Shown: piece by piece, positions 38,051 through 56,102 of the stretch | Position numbering within the stretch: position 1 is the first letter of the stretch | Layout of the letters: each line of letters begins with the position of its first letter | Assembly (NCBI GenBank): GCA_022729705.1 | Contig: DZAX01000009.1 | Location: 1-64,000 of the forward strand | Source of the DNA: Helicobacter cetorum | GTDB lineage: Bacteria; Campylobacterota; Campylobacteria; Campylobacterales; UBA6016 | Reading direction: 5' to 3' | Length of the DNA: 64,000 nt | Notes under the pieces: model-generated | The model's input: the letters and a program-made list of their open reading frames with translations, nothing else | Told to the model about the DNA's origin: nothing | Databases searched by the model: none | Position numbers and translations under genes: made by a program

Positions 38051-38458
38051 CTATTTTTTCTTGCCTGTTGCAGCCGCAGCTTGACCTGGTTTTGGTCGTT
38101 TTGCGCCGTATTTAGATCTAGATACAGTTCGTTTTGCAACGCCTGCGGTATCTTGAGCTCCCCTTACGATGTGGTACTTAACACCAGGTAAGTCTTTTAC
38201 CCTTCCGCCTCTTACAAGCACGATAGAGTGCTCTTGAAGATTGTGACCTTCGCCAGGGATGTAGCTAATTACTTCAAACCCTGTAGTAAGTCTTACTTTT
38301 GCTACTTTTCTAAGAGCCGAGTTTGGCTTTTTAGGAGTAGTCGTATAAACTCTTGTGCAAACGCCTCTTCTTTGTGGGCATTCTGCAAGAGCAGGTGATT
38401 TTGACTTAACAGTCACCTTTTTTCTCTCTTTTCTAACTAACTGATTAATGGTTGGCAC
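38051..38458 (-). CDS. rpsL: Ribosomal protein uS12
   Basis: This 135-residue decoding-centre protein includes the conserved KKPNSALRK (streptomycin site Lys) and [11 protein letters not shown]. The start is GTG 38458 (PTINQL follows), with AAAGGAA eight bases upstream. Longer readings add 21 unrelated residues. A basic Lys/Ala tail extends the C-terminus slightly beyond the usual 124. Confidence 0.97.
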   Translation of the reverse strand: MPTINQLVRKERKKVTVKSKSPALAECPQRRGVCTRVYTTTPKKPNSALRKVAKVRLTTGFEVISYIPGEGHNLQEHSIVLVRGGRVKDLPGVKYHIVRGAQDTAGVAKRTVSRSKYGAKRPKPGQAAAATGKKK

Positions 38459-38544
38459 TTTACGAAATTCCTTTGCGAAAAAAATTTTGGCGATTATACA
38501 AAAAAGACGCTTACATGTCACTTATATGACATATAAGCTAATAT

Positions 38545-47204
<8,660 letters not shown>

Positions 47205-47271
47205 TTATGAAGTTTGGATGATAATTCTTGATTAGAGAAAATTTTAGACAGTTTTAGAAAACTACAAACAT

Positions 47272-47294
47272 AAAAAAAGCCGCCCGAAGGCGGC
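47272..47294 (-). terminator. Intrinsic terminator/attenuator between rplL and rpoB
   Basis: On the minus strand, GCCGCC and GGCGGC pair around a TTCG tetraloop and are followed by seven T. Placed seven bases after the rplL stop, it would lower rpoBC expression relative to L12, as the rplL-rpoB attenuator does in E. coli. Confidence 0.9.
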
Positions 47295-47300
47295 GCAAAA

Positions 47301-47672
47301 TTATTTAATTTCGATTTTAGCGCCAACTTCTTCAAGCTTGGCTTTGATAGTGTCCGCTTCAGCTTTAGAAGCGCCTAGTTTTACGGTGTACGGAGTCTCT
47401 TCGGAAGCTTTTTTAGCTTCTGCAAGCCCAAGACCTGTAAGCTCTCTTAGAACCTTGATAACATTGATTTTTTTGTCACCTGTAACTGCAAGAATAACGT
47501 CAAACTCTGTTTTTTCTTCAACAACGGCAGCGCCTGCAACAGGACCACCAGCCATAACTACAGGCTGAGCCGATACGCCAAACTTCTCTTCAAACTCTTT
47601 TACTAATTCTGATAGCTCTAAAACCGTAAGACCGGCTATAAATTCGATAACTTCTTCTTTTGTAATTGCCAT
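47301..47672 (-). CDS. rplL: Ribosomal protein bL12 (L7/L12)
   Basis: This 123-residue acidic stalk protein has an N-terminal dimer domain, an Ala/Gly hinge (near 40-52), and a C-terminal factor-binding domain with [20 protein letters not shown] (near 68-87). GAAAGGATT precedes the ATG. Repeat B8 lies just upstream, in the rplJ-rplL spacer. Confidence 0.98.
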   Translation of the reverse strand: MAITKEEVIEFIAGLTVLELSELVKEFEEKFGVSAQPVVMAGGPVAGAAVVEEKTEFDVILAVTGDKKINVIKVLRELTGLGLAEAKKASEETPYTVKLGASKAEADTIKAKLEEVGAKIEIK

Positions 47673-47693
47673 TTCAAAATCCTTTCATTTTAT

Positions 47694-47771
47694 AGTAACG
47701 CCAAACGGGCAAAGCCCGATTGGCTACGCTAGCCGCTGTGGCGCTAAAGCTAGCCGCATTTGCGGCAGATA
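47694..47771 (-). repeat. Repeat family B, copy B8 (variant B')
   Basis: In the rplJ-rplL spacer, hairpin one is GCCGCA/TGCGGC and hairpin three is CGGGC/GCCCG with GCCAA/TTGGC outer arms around opposed single bases. The middle part matches B7 (GCTAGCGTAG on the minus strand). Hairpin three ends about 25 bases before the rplL start. Confidence 0.8.
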
Positions 47772-47855
47772 ATTATCGGTATCTTTGCCGACTTTTCAAA
47801 ACCGCTTAGCTAAACTTATGCCGCCATAAGGCGTTCGCAATATTTGCTTACGCTG

Positions 47856-48338
47856 TTAAGCGCTCTCTTTTTGTTTTCTGATTTCGTCCAACGCAACCGC
47901 AAACATTCTTGCAGGCGCCGTCCATACGGACAATAGCATTCCGATAAGTTCGTTTTTGCTTGGAAGTTTAGACATAGCGATAACAGTGGCGGCATCAACA
48001 GCCTTGCCGTCAAGATAAGCTGATTTTACAACCAGTCTGTCTTTATAACTATCGCTAAATTTTACAATTAGCTTACAAACTTCAAGTTGATCCGGACCCC
48101 AGACTACTATATTCGTGTCTTTAAGCTCCAAACCTTCTACGTTTGCTTTTGTAAGAGCGATAGCCGCTAAAGTATTTTTAACAACTTTAACTTTCATACC
48201 GTTTGGTCTAGCTTCATTTCTCATAGCTTCAAGTTCTTTAACTGTAACGGCTTTATATCCCGCTACGGCAATCCCTTTGCTACTTGCAAACTCGGCACTT
48301 AGAGCATCGATTACGCTACTTTTTTGTTCTCTTGTCAT
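47856..48338 (-). CDS. rplJ: Ribosomal protein uL10
   Basis: This 160-residue stalk base protein has the expected N-terminal rRNA-binding domain (VAGYKAVTVKELEAMR near 20-35) and a C-terminal helix that binds bL12. GGAAAGGAG precedes the ATG. It lies between repeats B9 and B8. Confidence 0.96.
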   Translation of the reverse strand: MTREQKSSVIDALSAEFASSKGIAVAGYKAVTVKELEAMRNEARPNGMKVKVVKNTLAAIALTKANVEGLELKDTNIVVWGPDQLEVCKLIVKFSDSYKDRLVVKSAYLDGKAVDAATVIAMSKLPSKNELIGMLLSVWTAPARMFAVALDEIRKQKESA

Positions 48339-48432
48339 ATTTTTCTACTCCTTTCCAGACCGAAGACTTCAGACAGGAATTATGGAAAAATCCACCCGTC
48401 ATCATCAGTCTTAAGATAAAATATTATCCATT

Positions 48433-48522
48433 ATTATACATAAACACGAGTAAAGCCCGTATTTATGGCAGGGGCTAATCGCCCCTTGCATCCCCCTAAA
48501 GCTACCCGCATTCGCGGGAGAT
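48433..48522 (-). repeat. Repeat family B, copy B9
   Basis: In the rplA-rplJ spacer, hairpins are CCCGC/GCGGG, GGGGC/GCCCC (a full swap from the GGACAT/ATGTCC of other copies), and an imperfect ATAAATACGGGC/ACTCGTGTTTAT. The minus-strand right end again reads TATAAT (48433-48438), ahead of rplJ. Confidence 0.82.
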
Positions 48523-48566
48523 ATAGATGGTTTTTTACATACATAAAGCATGCAAGGTGACTTAGA

Positions 48567-49271
48567 TTATCTAATATCTAAAAGTTCTGAGGGCTCTAGT
48601 TTGACGGATGGAGATTGTGTAAGGGCAAGATATGCGCCTTTAATGTATCTTCCTTTTGCTCCTGATGGTTTTACTCTATTCAAAGTTTTTACCAACTCGT
48701 TAGCGTTTTCTAGCAAATCTTCAGCGCTAAAGCTTACTTTGCCTATTCCTGCGTGAATATTGCCTTTTTTGTCAACTCTAAAGTTTACTTGTCCGCTTTT
48801 TGCGTTGTGTACCGCTTTTGTAACATCCATAGTTACAGTTCCAGTCTTAGGATTTGGCATCAACCCTTTTGGCCCCAAAATCTTACCAATTTTCCCGATT
48901 ATACCCATAGCGTCAGGCGTGGCTATGACTATATCAAAGTCCAATCTTCCGTTTTTAATCTCTTCAGCTAGATCCTCAGCTCCGATTACATCAGCGCCTG
49001 CGGCTTTAGCCTCTTCAGCTTTTTGGTTTTTTGCAAAAACGGCTACTCTTACAGTTTTACCAGTTCCTTTAGGCAAAACAACGGCGCCTCTAACCATTTG
49101 GTCGGCGTGTCTAGGGTCTACATTTAGTTGTACGCACATCTCTACTGTTTCGTCAAACTTAGCGCTTTTTAGTTCCCTAACAAGGGTCATACCGTCGCTC
49201 AGCGCATAGTTTCTATCTGTATCAATTTTTTGTTGAAGAGCCGCAATTCTTTTCGGCGTTTTTTTTGACAT
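48567..49271 (-). CDS. rplA: Ribosomal protein uL1
   Basis: This 234-residue protein of the L1 stalk has family motifs including [14 protein letters not shown] (near 45-60) and [15 protein letters not shown] (near 133-147). Full length. It follows rplK, the usual order. Confidence 0.98.
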   Translation of the reverse strand: MSKKTPKRIAALQQKIDTDRNYALSDGMTLVRELKSAKFDETVEMCVQLNVDPRHADQMVRGAVVLPKGTGKTVRVAVFAKNQKAEEAKAAGADVIGAEDLAEEIKNGRLDFDIVIATPDAMGIIGKIGKILGPKGLMPNPKTGTVTMDVTKAVHNAKSGQVNFRVDKKGNIHAGIGKVSFSAEDLLENANELVKTLNRVKPSGAKGRYIKGAYLALTQSPSVKLEPSELLDIR

Positions 49272-49370
49272 CTTTTATTACCTTTCGCTTTAATTTTTTA
49301 AGCTACCGCTTTTATATAAAGAGATGAATGCGGTATTTTCATCTAATTTTGTATATCTAAGGCTAAAACC

Positions 49371-49793
49371 TTATTCTACGACTATTCCCATACTTCTAGC
49401 AGAGCCTTCGACTATTCTAGCAGCGGCGTCTTTATCGGTAGTATTCATGTCAACTATTTTTCTCTCGACTATTTCCATAACTTGCGCTTTAGTAAGTTTG
49501 CCTACTTTGTCTTTCAAAGGATTGTTGCTTCCTTTTTCTATTTTTGCAGTTTTCTTAATAAGTTCTGTCATTGGAGGTTGTTTTGTTATAAAACTAAAAC
49601 TTTTATCCGAATAAACAGTGATTACAACAGGAAGTCTCCAGCCTGCTTGATCTTTTGTTTTTTCGTTAAACTGTTTACAAAACTCCATGATATTTACACC
49701 TCTAGAACCAAGAGCGGGTCCTATTGGCGGAGACGGGTTTGCCTTTGCGGCTGCAATTTGTAGCTTAACATATCCTGTAACTTTTTTTGCCAT
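49371..49793 (-). CDS. rplK: Ribosomal protein uL11
   Basis: This 140-residue protein of the GTPase-associated centre includes the Pro-rich [11 protein letters not shown] (near 19-29) and the C-terminal rRNA-binding domain ending [11 protein letters not shown] preceded by AAGGA. Confidence 0.98.
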   Translation of the reverse strand: MAKKVTGYVKLQIAAAKANPSPPIGPALGSRGVNIMEFCKQFNEKTKDQAGWRLPVVITVYSDKSFSFITKQPPMTELIKKTAKIEKGSNNPLKDKVGKLTKAQVMEIVERKIVDMNTTDKDAAARIVEGSARSMGIVVE

Positions 49794-49815
49794 CTTAAAT
49801 TATCCTTTCCTAAGA

Positions 49816-50346
49816 TTAAACTATTTTTTCAACTTGTGTACATAATATTTCAACCGGTGTACTTCTTCCAAAAATTGAAACATTCAACTTTAATTTTCCA
49901 TGCGGCATATCATACTCCTCTACTATTCCGGTAAAGTTTGCGAATGGACCGTCGGTAATTCTTACAACCTCTGCTGTTGAAAAGTTGACTTTCGGTTTTG
50001 GAGCACTTTTATTATGAGCTTTTTCTAATATAAGCTCAATATCTTTATCCGATAGAGGCGTAGGTTTTTTAGCCTCGCCGATAAATTTTCCTACGCGAGA
50101 GAGAGCTTGAATCTTTTGCCATAAATTTGTATCCAAATCAAGTTTTGCAAATACATACCCAGAATACAAAGGTCTCTCTACTATTTTTTGCTTACCTTTT
50201 TTTAGTTCGATTACGTCTTCCATCGGCACTACTATATCGGCGAGTCTATCTTCTATACCTTGCTCTTGAACCAAAGCCACAATCGCTTTTTTAACGCTAA
50301 CTTCGCTACCGGAGTAAGCCTGAATCGCATACCATCTGTGAGACAT
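49816..50346 (-). CDS. nusG: Transcription factor NusG
   Basis: This 176-residue factor has an NGN domain starting WYAIQAYSGSE and a KOW domain (near 125-175; RITDGPFANFTGIVEEY). It links RNA polymerase to Rho or the ribosome. It lies five bases after secE. Confidence 0.97.
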   Translation of the reverse strand: MSHRWYAIQAYSGSEVSVKKAIVALVQEQGIEDRLADIVVPMEDVIELKKGKQKIVERPLYSGYVFAKLDLDTNLWQKIQALSRVGKFIGEAKKPTPLSDKDIELILEKAHNKSAPKPKVNFSTAEVVRITDGPFANFTGIVEEYDMPHGKLKLNVSIFGRSTPVEILCTQVEKIV

Positions 50347-50350
50347 TCAA

Positions 50351-50533
50351 CTAACCTATTATTTGTTTTAAAGAGAAAGACATTATCCAATCTATTAGCG
50401 CCAAGTAGAGCGCAACAACCGTAACAACAATCAAAACAGCATAAAATGCAGTCTTTACTTGTTGTTTTATTGGGAAAATAACTTTCGCTAATTCAACTCT
50501 TGACAACCTAAAATAACTTATCATTTTTTCCAT
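50351..50533 (-). CDS. secE: Protein translocase subunit SecE
   Basis: This 60-residue SecYEG subunit has the short amphipathic region RVELAKVIFPIKQQVK and a single membrane helix (about 26-50). I start at ATG 50533; a GTG three codons upstream is possible. It is of minimal single-helix size. It lies between tRNA-Trp and nusG, the standard position. Confidence 0.94.
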   Translation of the reverse strand: MEKMISYFRLSRVELAKVIFPIKQQVKTAFYAVLIVVTVVALYLALIDWIMSFSLKQIIG

Positions 50534-50599
50534 ATTACACACTCTATCTTTATCAGCATTTTTAAACTCTTACGAAAAAGCTCTTAAAAAGGATGACGG

Positions 50600-50675
50600 T
50601 GGCAGGGCAGGTAGGATTCGAACCTACAGCATACGGTTTTGGAGACCGTTGTTCTACCGTTGGAACTACTACCCT
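50600..50675 (-). tRNA. trnW: tRNA-Trp (CCA anticodon)
   Basis: A complete cloverleaf is visible: acceptor AGGGTAG/CTGCCCT, anticodon loop CTCCAAA, and T-arm GGTTCGAATCC. The terminal CCA is encoded. It lies between rpmG and secE. Confidence 0.96.
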
Positions 50676-50705
50676 GTAAGATAAGAAAAAAGGGGAGGCA
50701 ACTAA

Positions 50706-50858
50706 TTAAAGTTTTGCCTCTTTATGTATCGTATGCACTCTATCAAATTTACAAAACTTTTTAAGGGCTAGCTTTTCAGTTTGCGTCTTTTTATTTTTTG
50801 TAGTATGATAATTTCTTCTGCCGCATTTTTCACAAGCTAGATGTACTATATCTCTCAT
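50706..50858 (-). CDS. rpmG: Ribosomal protein bL33
   Basis: This 50-residue basic protein reads MRDIVHLACEKCGRRNYHTT and continues to a C-terminal KEAKL. A CxxC pair (Cys9, Cys12) is present but only one later Cys (36) is visible, so the zinc site seems partial. The ATG and position between tuf and tRNA-Trp are standard. Confidence 0.95.
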   Translation of the reverse strand: MRDIVHLACEKCGRRNYHTTKNKKTQTEKLALKKFCKFDRVHTIHKEAKL

Positions 50859-50879
50859 TTTGACTCTCTTGAAATAAAT

Positions 50880-50906
50880 AAAGGCGAGTTAAAAACTCGC
50901 CTTTTT
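50880..50906 (-). terminator. Hairpin between tuf and rpmG
   Basis: AAGGCGAGTT and AACTCGCCTT pair around AAA. On the minus strand a T-rich tract (TATTTATTT) follows, making a moderate terminator or attenuator for tuf. Confidence 0.7.
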
Positions 50907-50923
50907 ATGAAGCGTATTTGTTG

Positions 50924-52132
<1,209 letters not shown>

Positions 52133-52192
52133 CTCTTTTCCTTGGATGAATTTTTATTTTAAGCTCTTGGCATTAGCATTAGGTCTTTTGTA

Positions 52193-52267
52193 TGGAGCCC
52201 ATAAACGGGATTGAACCGTCGACCTCTTCCTTACCAAGGAAGTGCTCTGCCACTGAGCTATATGGGC
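52193..52267 (-). tRNA. trnT: tRNA-Thr (GGT anticodon)
   Basis: Acceptor GCCCATA/TATGGGC, anticodon loop TTGGTAA, and T-arm GGTTCAATCC are present, with CCA encoded. Last tRNA before tuf. Confidence 0.95.
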
Positions 52268-52316
52268 ATTATATGATAAACGAACTAAAAAACTAAGAAA
52301 AGCGATAGAAATCAGA

Positions 52317-52392
52317 TGGAGCGGGAAACGGGACTCGAACCCGCAACTTTCAGCTTGGAAGGCTGATGCTCTAGCCATTGAACTATTCCCGC
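52317..52392 (-). tRNA. trnG: tRNA-Gly (TCC anticodon)
   Basis: Acceptor GCGGGAA/TTCCCGC, anticodon loop CTTCCAA, and T-arm GGGTTCGAGTCCC are present, with CCA encoded. Confidence 0.96.
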
Positions 52393-52393
52393 A

Positions 52394-52478
52394 TGGTGGT
52401 GGAAGAAGGATTCGAACCTTCGAAGGCATAACCAACAGATTTACAGTCTGTCCCCTTTGGCCGCTCGGGAATTCCACC
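52394..52478 (-). tRNA. trnY: tRNA-Tyr (GTA anticodon)
   Basis: This 85-base tRNA has a long variable arm. Acceptor GGTGGAA/TTCCACC, anticodon loop CTGTAAA, and CCA encoded. It lies one base from tRNA-Gly. Confidence 0.96.
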
Positions 52479-52531
52479 AATCTACAATGTATCTGTTTTT
52501 GTTTTACTTTTTTTTTCTGAATGAAACGAAG

Positions 52532-52608
52532 TGGAGCCGGTGAAGGGACTCGAACCCCCGACCTGCTGTTTACAAAACAGCTGCTCTAGCCAACTGAGCT
52601 ACACCGGC
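52532..52608 (-). tRNA. trnT: tRNA-Thr (TGT anticodon)
   Basis: Acceptor GCCGGTG/CACCGGC, anticodon loop TTTGTAA, and T-arm GGGGTTCGAGTCCC-type are present, with CCA encoded. First gene of the tRNA-tuf transcript. Confidence 0.96.
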
Positions 52609-52644
52609 ATTTTTTGTTTTTACCTTGACTAAAAAGGAGCCGAA

Positions 52645-52673
52645 ATTATACGCAAAAAAAAACTATTTGTCAA
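52645..52673 (-). promoter_or_regulatory. Strong sigma-70 promoter of the tRNA-tuf cluster
   Basis: On the minus strand, TTGACA (52673-52668) and TATAAT (52650-52645) are both perfect and are separated by 17 bases. A T-rich spacer precedes a GCG just before the -10. The clear -35 is unusual for this phylum and fits a stable-RNA promoter. Confidence 0.92.
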
Positions 52674-52683
52674 GGCTTTTTTG

Positions 52684-52720
52684 AAAAAATAAACTAAAAT
52701 CTAAAAAGATTTTAGTTTAT
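52684..52720 (-). terminator. Terminator overlapping the end of the DUF2393 gene
   Basis: AAACTAAAATC and GATTTTAGTTT pair around TTTTTA, followed by a T-run on the minus strand. The upstream arm is the coding sequence for the last residues, and the TAG stop lies in the loop edge, so termination and coding share bases. Confidence 0.85.
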
Positions 52721-53228
52721 AGTATATTGCATATCTATTTGGTTCTTTAATTTTGGAAATATCCAATACAGCTCTTACATCTATTGATTCGCCTGGGGCT
52801 ACAATCTCTTGCATGGTTATTTTCTCTGTTTTTACCGGACGCAAAACATTGACAAACTCTCTAATGGAGTTGTTGTCTTTTTTAACAACACTAAAAAGCA
52901 GATGAGTTGTGTTTAGCGGCACCCTACCCTTGTTGTGTAACTTTGCGCTCACTACAATCGCTTCGGTATAAACCAGCCTTGAAACCTTCATATTCTGCAA
53001 CGTTACACCCCTAAGATACTCCTCAAGATAAAAGGAGCCGACAAACGGCGCAAAAAATAACGATAAAAATGAACTGAAGTAAAACAAAAATGAGAGTTTT
53101 GATTTTTTTCTAAAAACCACCCCAAGCACAAGCAGGAGAATAGAGAATAAAAATAAAAAACCAAAAAATAAATAGTGATAAATTAAAAAATTATGAAAAA
53201 ACTCTCTAATCTCAAATGGCACTTCCAT
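52701..53228 (-). CDS. DUF2393 membrane protein
   Basis: This 175-residue protein has two N-terminal helices (about 17-37 and 46-65) and a soluble beta-rich domain (about 75-175), probably periplasmic. The pattern matches DUF2393, a family known from Campylobacterota with no assigned function. The ATG shares one base with the hisIE stop (TAATG). Its 3' end lies inside the terminator hairpin. Confidence 0.8.
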   Translation of the reverse strand: MEVPFEIREFFHNFLIYHYLFFGFLFLFSILLLVLGVVFRKKSKLSFLFYFSSFLSLFFAPFVGSFYLEEYLRGVTLQNMKVSRLVYTEAIVVSAKLHNKGRVPLNTTHLLFSVVKKDNNSIREFVNVLRPVKTEKITMQEIVAPGESIDVRAVLDISKIKEPNRYAIYYKLKSF

Positions 53229-53902
53229 TATTTTCCCCTACTGTTTTTTTCTTCCAAACCGCTTACGCCAAACCTTCCCCTCAACTCTCTTTTAACCAAA
53301 TCCGGATTTACACCGCCAAAGCTTAACCCGACCAAAGTGTGATATACGACGTCGGCGGCTTCATATACTATATCTTCTTTGTTTTTATCTTTTATGGCAA
53401 AACAGAGCTCTGCAGCCTCTTCGGCTATCTTTTTGCAGATTGTGTTTTCGCCCTTGCTGAATAACTTTGCCGTATACGAAGTCTCTGGATCGCCAAATTT
53501 TTTGCGCTCTATCTCATGAAAAAGGGTATCTACGACGCTATAAATCTCGCTGGTATCTATTTTTCCATCGAGTATCTCTTCTCCGCTAAGCAGACTGCTA
53601 AAAAAACAGCTTTTTGCGCCTGTATGACAAGCTACACCGCTCTGTTCGACCATATAAAGAAGCGTATCGTTGTCGCAATCCACCAAAATATCTACAATTT
53701 TTTGTAGATGTCCGCTCTCTTCGCCTTTTTTCCAAATGCGATTTTTACTTCTCGAAAAGTAATGAGCATATCCTGTGGCTATGGTCATCTTAACAGCTTC
53801 TTCGTCTACAAAGCCGACCATCAACACATCTTTACTGCTTGTGTCTTGAGCGATTGCCGGAAGCAACCCTTTTGAAAAGTCAAGATTTAATTTTTCACTC
53901 AT
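53228..53902 (-). CDS. hisIE: Bifunctional HisIE (PRA-CH and PRA-PH)
   Basis: This 224-residue enzyme carries out steps two and three of histidine synthesis. The PRA-cyclohydrolase part (about 1-115) has the metal residues in DCDNDTLLYMVEQSG and VACHTG. The pyrophosphatase part (about 120-215) has the EExxE-type motif KIAEEAAEL and the DVVYH segment. It overlaps the SPFH gene by four bases (ATGA). No other his genes are in the window. Confidence 0.95.
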   Translation of the reverse strand: MSEKLNLDFSKGLLPAIAQDTSSKDVLMVGFVDEEAVKMTIATGYAHYFSRSKNRIWKKGEESGHLQKIVDILVDCDNDTLLYMVEQSGVACHTGAKSCFFSSLLSGEEILDGKIDTSEIYSVVDTLFHEIERKKFGDPETSYTAKLFSKGENTICKKIAEEAAELCFAIKDKNKEDIVYEAADVVYHTLVGLSFGGVNPDLVKRELRGRFGVSGLEEKNSRGK

Positions 53903-54933
53903 TTTGTCGCCGCCACACTCTGTTTTTGCTCTTTCATATCCATCCAGACGGTAGGCATAGCTCCGTTTGGAGTTAGGAATATTTTTGCGTCTTTATTTTC
54001 TCTTAGAGCGTCGTTAAATCTTGCTTGAGCTTCTATCTGCTTCATCTTAACAAGATTTGTCGTTAGCGATTTACCTATTAGGTCATTCGCCTCCGCCTGC
54101 CCTTTTGCCTCAATAATCCTAGCTTCCGAATTACCTTTGGCTATTTCAGCCGCTTTTTGAGCTTCTTGCTTTGCTCTTTCAACTTCATATTTGGTTCGTT
54201 CAGCCTCTTGATTTGCTATTTGAACTTTCTCTATCTGCTCTTTTACTTTCTCTGGTAATACAATACCTCTTAGCTGTATAGAGCTTAGATTTATCGGTTG
54301 ATTTTTTATCTTTTCAACCGCTTTTTGCATACCCTGAGTTATCAAAACCGCTATAGCGTCTCTTTTTATAGGGAGCTCTTCGGCTTTGAAATTACCAATA
54401 ACAGAACGTACTATATCCCTTGCATTAGGATTGATTGTTTTTTCTTCCCAGTTTAGACCAAGTGCGGCTATCGCATCAGACGCTTTTTCTGGTAAAAGCG
54501 CATATTGTATAGTAAGCTCAACCTCCACAGGAAGACCTCTTGAGTCAAGGACTTGGATAGGAGCCAATCTTTGAACCCCTTTTGCTTCTACTGTACTGCC
54601 CTCTTCTTGTTTGTTATAGTGAATAACTCTCACTTTTGTGTCCACAACTATCACTTTTTGCACAAGCGGCATAAATAAGTGAAATCCGGGATATAAAGGC
54701 TGTTTTTCATACTTTCCAAGAGTCACCATAATACCGGCTTCACCTGAGTTAATAATAACAAACGGACGAAATAGCACAAGGAGCAATACAAGGGCGATAA
54801 CCCCATATAAAACTATCATTTTATTACCGCCGTTTGTAAAAAACTCCGGCATTTTTGGCGGAACAAACTCACCACTTGGCTTATTGGAGCCACCGTTTTT
54901 TTTATTAAAATAGTCGTTCATATCGACTGCCAT
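53899..54933 (-). CDS. SPFH/band-7 (prohibitin-like) membrane protein
   Basis: This 344-residue protein has one membrane helix (about 39-59), an SPFH domain (about 60-230), and an Ala/Glu/Lys-rich coiled coil (about 225-300). Such proteins form large membrane rings and often modulate FtsH-type proteases. HflK-like is a possible label, but no HflC partner is nearby. ATG 54933 is preceded by AAAGGA. The longer frame reaching 55038 runs into repeat B10 and is not a credible start. Confidence 0.88.
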   Translation of the reverse strand: MAVDMNDYFNKKNGGSNKPSGEFVPPKMPEFFTNGGNKMIVLYGVIALVLLLVLFRPFVIINSGEAGIMVTLGKYEKQPLYPGFHLFMPLVQKVIVVDTKVRVIHYNKQEEGSTVEAKGVQRLAPIQVLDSRGLPVEVELTIQYALLPEKASDAIAALGLNWEEKTINPNARDIVRSVIGNFKAEELPIKRDAIAVLITQGMQKAVEKIKNQPINLSSIQLRGIVLPEKVKEQIEKVQIANQEAERTKYEVERAKQEAQKAAEIAKGNSEARIIEAKGQAEANDLIGKSLTTNLVKMKQIEAQARFNDALRENKDAKIFLTPNGAMPTVWMDMKEQKQSVAATK

Positions 54934-55002
54934 ATTTTTTCCTTTGTTATATTGATGACCTACATTACACACTTTTTTATAAAAGCGCATAATTTTAATA
55001 TT

Positions 55003-55101
55003 TCTCGCATTTATGCGAGTAGCTTCAGGGGTTTGCAAAGGACGCTCGTGTCCTTGCCGTTTCAGAGGAGCTTCGCTCCTTTGAAACGGATAACATCAAA
55101 T
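55003..55101 (+). repeat. Repeat family B, copy B10 (full length)
   Basis: Hairpins are CTCGCA/TGCGAG, GGACGC/GTGTCC (one G-T), and CCGTTTCAGAGGAGC/GCTCCTTTGAAACGG (15 pairs with one G-T). The stem sequences differ strongly from other copies but pairing is kept. The ilvE stop TGA is supplied by the ACATCAAA end. Confidence 0.88.
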
Positions 55102-56013
55102 ATAAGTCAAACACTCTTCATAGTCCGGATCTCTTCCATTAACTACGTCAAAATATTTGCTTTGCAATTTTTCAGTCATAACGCCCATTCTGCCTATACC
55201 TATAATTCTAGCATCAACCTCTCTAATTGGCGTAAGTTCCGCCGCTGTACCGGTAAGGAAAGCTTCATCGGCGATATATATCTCCTCTCTACTTATCCTT
55301 CTTCTAACAACCTCAATACCCATCTTTTCAGCAAGCTCTATGATTGTGGCTTGAGTTATAGATTCTAATGAGTTGTCGTTTGGCGGAGATATTAGCCTGC
55401 CGCCTCTTACAATAAAAAAGCAAGCCCCAGTAGCCTCAGCCACATATCCCTCATCATCAAGGAGTAGCGCTTCGTCATACCCACACTCTACAGCTTCGTA
55501 TTTAGCCATTTGAGAGTTTAGATAGTTAGCGCTAGCTTTTGCTTTACCCATTGTTGAGCGATTAGAGCTTCTTGTAAACGAAGATATTTTGAGCCTAATG
55601 CCATTTTTTAATCCGTCTTCTCCAAGATAGGCGCCCCACTCCCAAGCAGCTATCGCAACCTTTACAGGAGCTTTTGCGTGATAAACGCCCATTATGCCGT
55701 ATCCTAGATATACAAGCGGTCTAAGATAGACGCTACTATCTTTAAAACTATTTTTTTTGATTAACTCTATTTGCGCCGCTTCTAGCTCTTCTAGCGAAAA
55801 CGGAACTTTCATCAGCGTCATCTTTGAAGAGTTTAATAATCTTTGTGTATGCTCTCTTAACTTAAATATAGCGTAGCCTCTATCTGTTTTGTATGCTTTT
55901 GTTCCTTCGATAGCTGCGTTGCCATAGTGTAGCGAATGCGACAAAACATGTATTTTTGCGTCATCCCACGCTACAAACTCTCCATCCATCCATATAAAAT
56001 CAGCGGTATTCAT
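55096..56013 (-). CDS. ilvE: Branched-chain amino acid aminotransferase
   Basis: This 305-residue PLP enzyme performs the last step of Val, Leu and Ile synthesis. The PLP Lys is in the MGKAKASANYLNS segment near 154-160, and the EATGACFFIV and TGTAAELTPI motifs of class IV aminotransferases are present. The stop TGA is supplied by repeat B10. Confidence 0.95.
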   Translation of the reverse strand: MNTADFIWMDGEFVAWDDAKIHVLSHSLHYGNAAIEGTKAYKTDRGYAIFKLREHTQRLLNSSKMTLMKVPFSLEELEAAQIELIKKNSFKDSSVYLRPLVYLGYGIMGVYHAKAPVKVAIAAWEWGAYLGEDGLKNGIRLKISSFTRSSNRSTMGKAKASANYLNSQMAKYEAVECGYDEALLLDDEGYVAEATGACFFIVRGGRLISPPNDNSLESITQATIIELAEKMGIEVVRRRISREEIYIADEAFLTGTAAELTPIREVDARIIGIGRMGVMTEKLQSKYFDVVNGRDPDYEECLTYI

Positions 56014-56102
56014 ATAACTTAACTTCCTAAAATTTAATTTAATTTTGCCTTAATTTTAGCCTAAGCGGCATTAATTATAAAGATAACTGCTTTATCCCCA
56101 GC

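Noticed and set aside
48339-48432. A uL10 leader autoregulation structure between rplA and rplJ.
   Set aside because: Repeat B9 fills much of the spacer, and I could not recognise the conserved kink-turn of the L10 leader by eye.
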